DNA of 64,000 nucleotides from Alicyclobacillaceae bacterium (GTDB lineage Bacteria; Bacillota; Bacilli; Kyrpidiales; Kyrpidiaceae): NCBI GenBank assembly GCA_029961045.1, contig JASBVN010000020.1, positions 32,575 to 96,574 of the forward strand, read 5' to 3'. Shown piece by piece: positions 41,718 to 50,320 of this stretch (position 1 is its first letter; each line of letters starts with the position of its first letter). The notes under the pieces were generated by a model. It saw only the letters and a program-made list of their open reading frames with translations, ran no database searches and was not told where the DNA came from. The position numbers and the translations under genes were made by a program.

Positions 41718-41848
41718 CGGCTCTTGCCCCTTCACCCCGTCCCTTTGGGCCCCCATTCCGGGCGGGACGCCCTTCCCCGGCTACCTTGTCCCCGAATATG
41801 GTTGAAAAGCGAGGTGGCGCGGACACCGGAGACGCCGAGAATGGAGGG

Positions 41849-43183
41849 ATGAGGGTGTTTAGTCTGACCAGCGCGGAAATGGCGGCCTTTCTCCTCAGCG
41901 TCATCATCCTGTTGGCGGCGGCCCACGCATTGGGATTTCTCGCCGAACGGATCGCCATCCCCCGGGTCATCGGAGAGGTGGCCGCCGGTCTTCTCCTCGG
42001 CCCGACCCTGCTGGGCCGTTGGTTTCCGGAGGCTTTTCACCGGTTATTCGATGCCTTTCCCTCCCACGGAAAATTGCTGGGACTGATGGCCCAATTCGGC
42101 CTCATCCTCCTCATGTTCACTTCGGGCCTCAAATTTCAACCCCGTTTCGAAAAATCGGACGGGATCATCGGATCCGCCATCGTCATCGGTTCCACGATTT
42201 TCCCCTTTGCCGCGGGCTGGCTTTTCACGTTTCTGTTTAACCCCGCTCCCTTTCTGGGGCCCGCACAAAACACGACGGCGCTGAAAATCGTCGTGGCCGT
42301 TTCCATCGCCGTCACGTCCATCCCCGTTCTCTCGAAGATTCTGTACGACTTGGGGGTGATCCACACCCGCTTCGCCAAATTGGTGATCGCCGTCGCCGGG
42401 ATCCACGACACGCTGTTGTGGATGGCCCTGGCCGTCGCCTCCGGACTGGTGACGTCCCAGCCGGGAACCGGTGCGGTTCCCGCCTGGAAAAGCGTCGCCG
42501 TCACCGGGGGATTCATCGTTATGTGTCTTCTCGCAGTCCCCAAAATCCTGCGGCGGCTCAACGGGTGGAAAGCGAACATTCTGTTCCGGGCTTCTTTTTT
42601 GGGGTATATCCTGATCGTCTTGTTCGCCCTGTCGGACCTCGCGGGATATCTCGGGATCGACATCATGTTCGGCGCCCTCCTCGCCGGCATCGCGACCCGC
42701 CTGACCCTGCCGGAGCATCTGTTCCGGCGGGTGGAGAACAGTCTGCGGGAGATTTCCTTTTCTTTCTTCGTCCCCGTATACTTCGCCTTGGTCGGGATCC
42801 AATTGGATTTAGCCCGGCACTTCAGCCTGCCGTTTTTCCTCCTGTACCTCCTGTTCGCCACCGCCGCCCAGGGGTTTGCGGTGTACGGAACCTGCCGGGC
42901 GATCCGGCTGGACCGCCTGAGCAGCCTCAATTTGGCGGCGGCGATGAACGCCCGCGGGGGACCGGGAATTGTCCTGTCCACCGTCGCCTATTCCCTCGGC
43001 ATCATCAACCAAGACTTCTTCTCCGTGATCGTGATGCTCTCCTTAGTCAGTTCTTGGATGGCCGGCTCTTGGCTGCGCTACGTGCTTCGCACCGGCCGGC
43101 CCCTGATGCCCGGAGACGAACGGATCACCCTGTTGAGACCCCAGGAAGAGGCCCGCCTCGACCCCCTGCCCAAACATTCTTGA
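41849..43183 (+). CDS. Cation:proton antiporter (CPA2 family)
   Basis: RIAIPRVIGEVAAGLLLGPTLLG; about 12 TM; start refined to ATG at 41849 (MRVFSLTSAEM). Confidence 0.9.
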   Translation: MRVFSLTSAEMAAFLLSVIILLAAAHALGFLAERIAIPRVIGEVAAGLLLGPTLLGRWFPEAFHRLFDAFPSHGKLLGLMAQFGLILLMFTSGLKFQPRFEKSDGIIGSAIVIGSTIFPFAAGWLFTFLFNPAPFLGPAQNTTALKIVVAVSIAVTSIPVLSKILYDLGVIHTRFAKLVIAVAGIHDTLLWMALAVASGLVTSQPGTGAVPAWKSVAVTGGFIVMCLLAVPKILRRLNGWKANILFRASFLGYILIVLFALSDLAGYLGIDIMFGALLAGIATRLTLPEHLFRRVENSLREISFSFFVPVYFALVGIQLDLARHFSLPFFLLYLLFATAAQGFAVYGTCRAIRLDRLSSLNLAAAMNARGGPGIVLSTVAYSLGIINQDFFSVIVMLSLVSSWMAGSWLRYVLRTGRPLMPGDERITLLRPQEEARLDPLPKHS

Positions 43184-43303
43184 CACCCCTTGCGCCACTC
43201 CCCGCGAACCCGCCGGACCCGCCGATCGGAAAAGGTCTGCCCGCAATTCTCGGCCCACCGCATCCGGCGGTGGGCCTGCGCGGGAATCCCGTTCTCCCCA
43301 TTC

Positions 43304-44215
43304 TCAATAAACCCCGAGCTCTTCCTCCCGTTGATGATAGATTTCCTCGACGCTTCGGGTGAGCGCCCGTTCCAGATTATCCATTCGGATTTGGAATTGT
43401 TTGGTTGCATATTGGATAAAATCTTCTTTTCTCGCACCAAACGCCCCGACCTCTTGACCTTGAAAAATTTCGTGAACCACGCCCACGGCGATGGGCAGCA
43501 AATGTTCAATCCGCTTCTGGGCCACTTTCCACAAACTGCGATCGACGGAGATCAGCCGCTGAATGAGGTATTGGCCGTAGGCGATATGGCGCGATTCGTC
43601 CCGCTTGGTGTAGCCGACTCCCTCCAGCAAACCGGGCAGCTTCTTGTTTTTCTCCAACATCGAAAAGAATGCGTGGTATCCGGTCTCGGCGAGTACCCCT
43701 TCTACGCACATTTGATAGGTGCAGGAAGCCTCAATTTGGGCGACCGGGGAAGGATCGGTATACAACCGGTTCATGGCTTGCGGCAGTTCTTCAAAAAAGA
43801 TGCGCCTGTAATTCTCCCCCAGATTTCCCTCGAGCTCGTGCAGCTGATCGACACCCACCACTTCATTAAGGAATGTTCTGAAAAATTCAACGTGCTTTGC
43901 CTCTTCAAATAGGAAAGCGGTGAGAAACATCGCCTCTTCGGTACGCCCTTCCTTGGCCATGGCGTCCGCCAGGGGAATGAGGTCCAAGGTGACCGATTCT
44001 TCGCCGGCTACGAACATCGATACAAGGCGAAGGATGTACCCTTTCTCTTCATCTGTAAACCCCTTCCAATCTTCCTTGTCCTGGCTGAAATCCAGGGCTG
44101 CCGGGTCCCAAATCCCCCATTTTTTCGCCTTCTGATAGAGCCGCCAAGGAAGGATACTCCGATCCAGTCCCATGGGGGTGATCGATCGATAGTCCTGTGC
44201 CGTCCGGGTCGTCAT
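43304..44215 (-). CDS. R2-like ligand-binding oxidase (R2lox, Mn/Fe carboxylate)
   Basis: GEESVTLD, FEEAKHVEFF, CTYQMCVEG, DESRHIAYG reproduce metal ligand spacing plus Val/Tyr crosslink positions. Confidence 0.88.
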   Translation of the reverse strand: MTTRTAQDYRSITPMGLDRSILPWRLYQKAKKWGIWDPAALDFSQDKEDWKGFTDEEKGYILRLVSMFVAGEESVTLDLIPLADAMAKEGRTEEAMFLTAFLFEEAKHVEFFRTFLNEVVGVDQLHELEGNLGENYRRIFFEELPQAMNRLYTDPSPVAQIEASCTYQMCVEGVLAETGYHAFFSMLEKNKKLPGLLEGVGYTKRDESRHIAYGQYLIQRLISVDRSLWKVAQKRIEHLLPIAVGVVHEIFQGQEVGAFGARKEDFIQYATKQFQIRMDNLERALTRSVEEIYHQREEELGVY

Positions 44216-44449
44216 GAGCCCACTCCCTTTCATCATGATCTTCGAAGCCCCGCCGCCCCTTCCAGAACCTCAACGAACGGAGCATCTACCGGCATCATAG
44301 ATTTGCCCTACCCCCTGAACAATCCCCCAATTCACCGCACGATCCTCCTTCATTTCAGGGGAGGAGTCACAATCCGCGAAAAGTTATACTATAACCCGAA
44401 TACTGTGGTAGATACGACGAGCCCGAACGAGAAAAAGGGGGATCAGACG

Positions 44450-45991
44450 GTGACGACGGCGCAACCGTTTACCCATTTGCGGTTCCAACCGCTTCTCTCC
44501 GAAGAGGCCGCCAAAGATTTGCGCCGAATCTCCAAAGACGTGATTCGGGAAGCCGCAAGCCGCTGGGCCTTCAAACGATGCTTGTCCCCCCTTGATCCCC
44601 GGGACGAACAACGGATCTGGAATTTGTGCACTTATTTGCTCGACAGCCTGCCTTCGGCCCTGCTCGATCAGCACAAGGTCTTGACAGAGTTTGTCGGTTT
44701 AGCGTCAGAGTCCGATCCTCTTCCGGTGGACCACGTCTTTCTGGCACTCATCACCTTTGAAGAGGCAGTGGCCGAAGTGACGATAAAAGAAGGCGGCCCG
44801 TCGGCCGGGCCAATTCTGGCCTGGCTGCACGGTTTCACGCTGGCGGCCGCCTACGGGATCGTGAAAAAAATGGGCGTCCCCGTCTCGGAACGGCTCCAGG
44901 AAATTGTGCGGGAACCGTCCCCGCTGGTCCGCGTCCTGCAAATGCTGGAGCAACCCGGGGATCTGCGTTGGATCGCCTTGGCGACCTTCGACGGGCCGGA
45001 ACCGACCCTTCTCGATGCCGCCCTGTGGGATCCGGCAACCCGCCGGTGGACCTCCGCCCCTCGCCAAGAGGAGCTTCTGGAGGAAGTGCGCAGAGGATTG
45101 AAGGGAGACATTCCGGGCATTCGAACCGTGGAGATCGGCCGGGGACTGTTTCTGGCTGTTCAAGGGCCGAACACCGCCCGGAGCGGAGCGATGATCCGAC
45201 AACTCTGTCAGTGGGCCCGGGTCATGGTGGACGGCTGCCTGTATCACACCCCTGCGGGAGGAAAAGCTTGCGACCAGCTGTGGATGTACGAAACGATGCT
45301 GCAAATCGACAATGCTCTCCTCGCGGCCCAGACCCTCTTTGACCTGCTTTATGTCTGTGCTCGAGAGGTCTGCCTTCTAAGCGGATTTCAACGAAGCGCC
45401 CTGTTTTGGTATCTTCCGGTAAGCCAACTGATTCAAGGGGTGCTGTCCTACCGGGTGCGTCAGGAAGACATTCTGCGGATTCGCGAACCGGCAGCGAACG
45501 TCCCCCTCTTTCATCGAGTGCTGACGGAGGGAAAACCGGTCTATGTGGAAGATGCCCGCCCCATCCTCCCCGCGGGGTACATCGACAGGTTCCGCCTCAC
45601 CTCTCTCGTGGTCGCCCCCGTATTGGCTTGGGACCGGCAGACGGTGGGAGTCCTCCTCATGGATCGAGGCGGTCGCCCTTTTGCGCCCGACGACCGGGTC
45701 CTTCGCCTCGTCGAATCGCTGCTCGCGCGGGTTTCCCGAGCACTCGGCCCACATTTGTTTTCCTCTTCGACGTCCCTGTCCCCCGGCCCGCCCGCCGCAT
45801 CCCTGACCCATCGCGAGCACGAAATTCTGCAATTGATTGCGGACGGTCTTGAAACGAAACAAATCGCCTACACTCTCCAAATCAGCGAATACACCGTGGC
45901 GGAACACATCCGCTCCCTCCTGCGAAAGTTGGGGGCGAAAAACCGGTCGGAAGCCGTGGCCTTAGGATTCCGCCGCCGGTTGATCCGGTGA
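44450..45991 (+). CDS. GAF-domain protein with C-terminal LuxR-type HTH
   Basis: GAF-like region (VVAPVLAWDRQTVGVLLMDRGGRPFAPDD); LTHREHEILQLIADGLETKQIAYTLQISEYTVAEHIRSLLRKLGAKNRSEAVA. Confidence 0.85.
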   Translation: MTTAQPFTHLRFQPLLSEEAAKDLRRISKDVIREAASRWAFKRCLSPLDPRDEQRIWNLCTYLLDSLPSALLDQHKVLTEFVGLASESDPLPVDHVFLALITFEEAVAEVTIKEGGPSAGPILAWLHGFTLAAAYGIVKKMGVPVSERLQEIVREPSPLVRVLQMLEQPGDLRWIALATFDGPEPTLLDAALWDPATRRWTSAPRQEELLEEVRRGLKGDIPGIRTVEIGRGLFLAVQGPNTARSGAMIRQLCQWARVMVDGCLYHTPAGGKACDQLWMYETMLQIDNALLAAQTLFDLLYVCAREVCLLSGFQRSALFWYLPVSQLIQGVLSYRVRQEDILRIREPAANVPLFHRVLTEGKPVYVEDARPILPAGYIDRFRLTSLVVAPVLAWDRQTVGVLLMDRGGRPFAPDDRVLRLVESLLARVSRALGPHLFSSSTSLSPGPPAASLTHREHEILQLIADGLETKQIAYTLQISEYTVAEHIRSLLRKLGAKNRSEAVALGFRRRLIR

Positions 45992-46070
45992 CCGGGCGGA
46001 TGCCCGACCCGGGACCGGACTCTCCGGCGGTTCTCCTTGACTCGTCAAGAGATTGGACACTTTAAAACGA

Positions 46071-46099
46071 TTGTGAACTCCTACTTCCAACGGTACAAT
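46071..46099 (+). promoter_or_regulatory. Candidate sigma-A promoter for SDR gene
   Basis: TTGTGA-N17-TACAAT. Confidence 0.6.
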
Positions 46100-46303
46100 A
46101 GAGGCAGCACTCGGATCGATGCCCCCGAAAGGGGAGCTTTTATGGGCCATTTTGCCTGCCGACCGGTCGTTTCTGAATCCACGGCCGCATCCCCCGGCCC
46201 GCCCGGTCACCGACCCTCAACGAAAACGGCACCCGACTGAAAAGAAGGGGTACGCACCGCGCAGTGCGTTTGAAAATGAAGTTCAAAAAGGGAGAGTGGC
46301 TAC

Positions 46304-47158
46304 ATGTTCGTACCTGATTTATTGAAAGACAAAGTGATCTTGATCACCGGCGGAGGGACGGGGCTCGGCCGGGCCATGGGCGAACGATTTTTGGAACTTG
46401 GAGCCAAATTGGCCATCACCAGCCGCCGGGAAGAGGTCCTCAAGCAAGCCGCCGAAGAAATGAGCCAAGGAGGCAAGGAGGTATTTTACACCCCCTGCGA
46501 TGTGCGCCGTCCGGACCAAGTGGCGGACATGGTGGACCGGGTCATCGCCCATTACGGCCGCATCGACGTTCTCGTGAACAACGCGGCAGGCAATTTTATC
46601 AGCCCCACCGAGCGGCTGTCTCCCCGCGCCGTCGATGCGGTGCTCAACATTGTGCTGCACGGTACCTTTTATTGCACCCTGGAAGTCGGAAAACGGTGGA
46701 TCAACGAGAAGCAGCCCGGGGTCATGCTCAACATCGTCACCACTTACGCCTCTTCCGGCTCCGGATCGGCTTATGTCGTCCCCTCCGCCGCCGCCAAAGC
46801 CGGGGTGCTGGCCATCACCCGCTCTTTGGCGGTGGAATGGGCAAAATATGGAATTCGACAGGTGGCCATCGCCCCAGGGCCTTTCCCGACGGAGGGAGCT
46901 TGGTCGCGGTTAGCTCCCACACCGGAGTTGTCGGAAGGGATGATCCGGAAGGTCCCCCTCCGCCGGACGGGCGAGAAACACGAACTGGCCAATCTCGCCG
47001 CTTACCTGATCTCCGATTACGCCGCTTACATCAACGGCGAAGTGGTCACCATCGACGGCGGCGAGTGGCTACAGGGAGCCGGCGAGTTCAACAGCCTGGT
47101 GGATTTGCCCGCCGAAATGTGGGACAAACTGGCGGAGCTCACGCGGCAAGGGAAGTAA
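46304..47158 (+). CDS. SDR family oxidoreductase (2,4-dienoyl-CoA reductase-like)
   Basis: ILITGGGTGLGRAMGERFLELG, VNNAAGNFISPTERLSPRAVDAV; ends with FadH-like LVDLPAEMWDKL. Confidence 0.9.
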   Translation: MFVPDLLKDKVILITGGGTGLGRAMGERFLELGAKLAITSRREEVLKQAAEEMSQGGKEVFYTPCDVRRPDQVADMVDRVIAHYGRIDVLVNNAAGNFISPTERLSPRAVDAVLNIVLHGTFYCTLEVGKRWINEKQPGVMLNIVTTYASSGSGSAYVVPSAAAKAGVLAITRSLAVEWAKYGIRQVAIAPGPFPTEGAWSRLAPTPELSEGMIRKVPLRRTGEKHELANLAAYLISDYAAYINGEVVTIDGGEWLQGAGEFNSLVDLPAEMWDKLAELTRQGK

Positions 47159-47175
47159 TTGCTTCCCTTGCCGCG
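47142..47175. other. 34-nt perfect hairpin spanning the SDR stop codon
   Basis: CGCGGCAAGGGAAG-TAATTG-CTTCCCTTGCCGCG, 14-bp perfect stem; no U-tract on either side. Confidence 0.85.
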
Positions 47176-47294
47176 AAAATTCTCGCGTCGGGTCCGTGTA
47201 TCCCCGCAACGAATTGAGGGGGATGACAGCCCTCTCGCTCTCCCCCATCTCTCTAAAGCCCGGGACTTGCTGCGACCGGTTTTTGGTCAGTCTT

Positions 47295-48167
47295 CTACCC
47301 GCGGCCTTCTTCCCGCTCCGATTCTTCCCGTTCATATCGCCGGATCAGATAGGCCTCCTCCAATGTCGGCTCATCTTCCCGGAACCCGTCTCCGGGCCGT
47401 TCCCGGGAAAAACAGCGCACCTCGACCCGGTCGTCCCAAAACCGGCTACCCAGGATCCGCCGCGGGTCGAGCCGGGCAAAATCCTCCCCGTCCACCGCCC
47501 CCGCCCAGACCGAATGGGATAATCCCGCCTTCCACTTTGCCGGCGGGCCGCTGAACACCACGTTTCCGTCCTCCAGCCACAGAAGTCCGTCCACCCGATC
47601 CCATTCGTCGGGCTCGTGGACGGCAGCCACCACCCAGCGCCCGGAGGCGTACCGGCCGAGAAATGCCGTGATCATCCGCCTCTCCCCCCCGTCCAGGGCG
47701 TTGAGGGGCTCGTCCAACAACAACACAGCCGGGGAACCGAGTAAGGCCTGGGCGATGCCCAGTCGCTGCTGCATGCCCCTCGAAAGTTTGGCGATCCGCA
47801 CGTCCCGGCACTCCAGCAGTCCCACCACCCGCAAAACTCGTTCCGTTTCCGCCTCCCCCGCCACTCCTTTCAACTGGGCCATATACCCGAGAAACCGGCG
47901 GGGGGTCATGTGCCCGTACGGCTCTAGATTCGAGGGGAGAAAACCGATTTGCCGGCGGATCCGGGGAAGGGCGTTCTCCACACGATACCCGTTGTACGAG
48001 ATGGTACCGGCGTCGGGAAACACCGCCGTGGCCAAAATCTGGAGGAAGGTCGATTTTCCCGCACCGTTTCGGCCGACCACCAAGTGAAGCCCCGTCCCCA
48101 GGACGAGCCGGTCCACCCGCAGACAAAAATCTCCCCTCCGGTACCGGATGTTCTCGAGAACGATCAC
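47295..48167 (-). CDS. ABC transporter ATP-binding protein
   Basis: GRNGAGKST Walker A, LSRGMQQRLGIAQALLGSPAVLLLDEP; GTG start overlaps upstream stop. Confidence 0.9.
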   Translation of the reverse strand: MIVLENIRYRRGDFCLRVDRLVLGTGLHLVVGRNGAGKSTFLQILATAVFPDAGTISYNGYRVENALPRIRRQIGFLPSNLEPYGHMTPRRFLGYMAQLKGVAGEAETERVLRVVGLLECRDVRIAKLSRGMQQRLGIAQALLGSPAVLLLDEPLNALDGGERRMITAFLGRYASGRWVVAAVHEPDEWDRVDGLLWLEDGNVVFSGPPAKWKAGLSHSVWAGAVDGEDFARLDPRRILGSRFWDDRVEVRCFSRERPGDGFREDEPTLEEAYLIRRYEREESEREEGRG

Positions 48168-49039
48168 CGCCCTTCTCCTTCCCTCAACCGCCAGGCCGTG
48201 CGGCCTTTCCGCCAGGCGGCGGCGAACAGACCCGCCCCCGCGGCCGCCGCCAGCGTGTACACCCCGCCGCGGAGAACCTCTCCCGCCGCAGCAAGCCACA
48301 CATCCCCGGTTATCATCGCCGCCCACACGGCGACGCTCGTCCCAAACGCCGCCCACAACCCCCAATAAAAGAGGACATAGGCCAGGAATCCGCCGGTGAG
48401 CAGGAGGACCGACAGCCACTGCAAGAGAAACAGCAGGGGATCCAGCCCCTTGGCGGTCAGGGCCAGGTAGGCCGTGCCCGCCAGCCCGAGGATGATGTTC
48501 ATGGCCGCCACCGTCAACAGACGGCTCAACAGGAGCAGAACGGGGGGAAAGGGCGTCACGCTTTCCACCAGGCGCATCTCCCGGTTCCAGGAAGTATAGG
48601 TGTAGACCAGGCCGGCGAGAAAATACAAAGGCACCGCCAAAGCAAACAGATTCGCGGGTTGCGGAGCCGGCCCCTCCAAGCCCAGCCGCCCCACCAAAGT
48701 CAACATCGCAAACACCGCGAGGCTCACCAGCCAGAATCCCCGGCCGTAAGTCTGAACCTGCAGGCACACCTGCCGCCACAGAGACGGCGGGGTCCACCCG
48801 CTCTCAGGCGCTGTCCACCCGTCCCCGGGCGCCGTGTGCTCCTCCGCTTCCTTCCGGCCGGGCGCGGAGGCGATCTCCCCGGGATCGATTTCCGCAAGCA
48901 GCCGCTCGACCAGCCGCCGGCTGTCCCCGGGAGCCGGCTCCTTCACAGGATAGGCGGACATCCGCGGTCGCAAGGACTGTTCCAGCCGCTCCAATTCCTT
49001 CTCCAACACGGGCTCTTCCAAGGGATGACCGTCACGCAT
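48164..49039 (-). CDS. Membrane protein with about 110-aa soluble N-terminus (ABC permease and/or anti-sigma candidate)
   Basis: Soluble acidic N-terminus, about 6 TM segments, start overlaps ECF sigma stop by 8 nt. Confidence 0.6.
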   Translation of the reverse strand: MRDGHPLEEPVLEKELERLEQSLRPRMSAYPVKEPAPGDSRRLVERLLAEIDPGEIASAPGRKEAEEHTAPGDGWTAPESGWTPPSLWRQVCLQVQTYGRGFWLVSLAVFAMLTLVGRLGLEGPAPQPANLFALAVPLYFLAGLVYTYTSWNREMRLVESVTPFPPVLLLLSRLLTVAAMNIILGLAGTAYLALTAKGLDPLLFLLQWLSVLLLTGGFLAYVLFYWGLWAAFGTSVAVWAAMITGDVWLAAAGEVLRGGVYTLAAAAGAGLFAAAWRKGRTAWRLREGEGR

Positions 49040-49610
49040 AATGTTTCCCTCCCGCCCGGGAACGCGTTTCCTCAAGCTCCCCGAGTGCCGACCGCAGGCT
49101 CCGCATGGCTTGGTACAAATACGCCTTGACCGTACCGACGGGCACTTCCAGCACTTCGGCGATCTCCCGGTACGTTAAATCCTGGTAGAACCGCAGCACC
49201 ACCATCCGGCGCTGGATCTCCGGCAACCCTTCCAAAGCCTGCACAATCTCCCGCCTCGTCTCCTGCCGTTCGCAAATCTCCACCACCGACGGCCGGAAAT
49301 CCTCGCGGTCCGCCCAATCCGCCGGAAGTTCCCGGTCGCACCGCCGGTCGGCGCTTCTCCAGTAATCCCGGCACAGATTCGTCGCCACCCGGTACAGCCA
49401 CGGCCGCACCCGGTCCGGAACCGCTCCGGTCTGCAGTTGTCGAACAAACCGGAGGAAGGTCTCCTGCACCAAATCCTCCGCCGCCCATTCCTGCCGCAAC
49501 ACCCGCTGGAGATACCCGAAAAGCGGGCCGTGGTACCGGTACACCAGAGCCTCCAGGGCTCCGGCGTCTCCCCGGGCCACCGCCCGCGCCAGTTCCTCGT
49601 CGCTGAGCAT
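49032..49610 (-). CDS. ECF RNA polymerase sigma factor
   Basis: Region 2 AAEDLVQETFLRFVRQL; region 4 LPEIQRRMVVLRFYQDLTYREIAEVLEVPVGTVKAYLYQAMRSL. Confidence 0.93.
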   Translation of the reverse strand: MLSDEELARAVARGDAGALEALVYRYHGPLFGYLQRVLRQEWAAEDLVQETFLRFVRQLQTGAVPDRVRPWLYRVATNLCRDYWRSADRRCDRELPADWADREDFRPSVVEICERQETRREIVQALEGLPEIQRRMVVLRFYQDLTYREIAEVLEVPVGTVKAYLYQAMRSLRSALGELEETRSRAGGKHYA

Positions 49611-49627
49611 CCTCCCTCTCCTTTCGG

Positions 49628-50320
49628 TTACTCGGGTGTATCGGACAAAATCCACCGTTCGCGCCGCTCTGCCCACGCCGCCGCCGCCAGCGCACACCCG
49701 ATTCCCACCGCCCCCCACAACAGCCGGTTCGCCAGAACCGGCGCCCCGGCGGGGAGGTGAACCGTGAACAGGGCGGCCGTCCCCAAAGCCGCGCCCTGTA
49801 AACTCTCCAGCAGCCAAAACCCGAAGCCGGCGAGCAACCCGGCGTACATGCGCTTGACCGCGATCATGGCCAGAACCGCCATCCCCGCGGCCGCCAGATA
49901 CTCGGGCAGGGCCAGCGCCAACAATTGGTACTCTCCCACCGGCCCAACCCTCCACGCCTGGTCGGAAAACGAGTAGACCGGCGCGACCATCTGCTTGAAC
50001 TTCCAAAGATAGACCCGGGTCCAGAGCATGTGAAACCCCAGAACAAGCCCCACCGCCCACAACCATTTGCGCACCGTCATGGCTCCCAGGGAAACCGGAC
50101 AGACCGCCAAAATCTCCATTTGATTTCCGGCCAACTCTCTCTGGAACAGAAGAGCCGCCGCCATCACCGCCAGAGGGACCATGGCCATTTCATTATAATA
50201 GAACACCGTTCTCGGCCTGTCCGCCAGGAGCAACGACGCGATGATCAGTCCTCCATATCCGGCGACGACCCCCGCCATGGCCGACCGGAGCGCTTTCCAC
50301 TCCCCCAGCCACACCGTCAC
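49628..50320 (-). CDS. Integral membrane protein, putative ABC permease subunit
   Basis: About 6 hydrophobic segments, GTG start overlaps upstream stop by 4 nt. Confidence 0.65.
   Translation of the reverse strand: MTVWLGEWKALRSAMAGVVAGYGGLIIASLLLADRPRTVFYYNEMAMVPLAVMAAALLFQRELAGNQMEILAVCPVSLGAMTVRKWLWAVGLVLGFHMLWTRVYLWKFKQMVAPVYSFSDQAWRVGPVGEYQLLALALPEYLAAAGMAVLAMIAVKRMYAGLLAGFGFWLLESLQGAALGTAALFTVHLPAGAPVLANRLLWGAVGIGCALAAAAWAERRERWILSDTPE

Noticed and set aside
40871-41848. Long N-terminal extension of the antiporter ORF (770 aa)
   Set aside because: Overlaps pabBC in another frame and is Arg/Pro/Gly-rich; real start is ATG at 41849
47295-48797. 500-aa ORF as one ABC protein
   Set aside because: N-terminal part overlaps the upstream membrane protein out of frame; real start GTG at 48167
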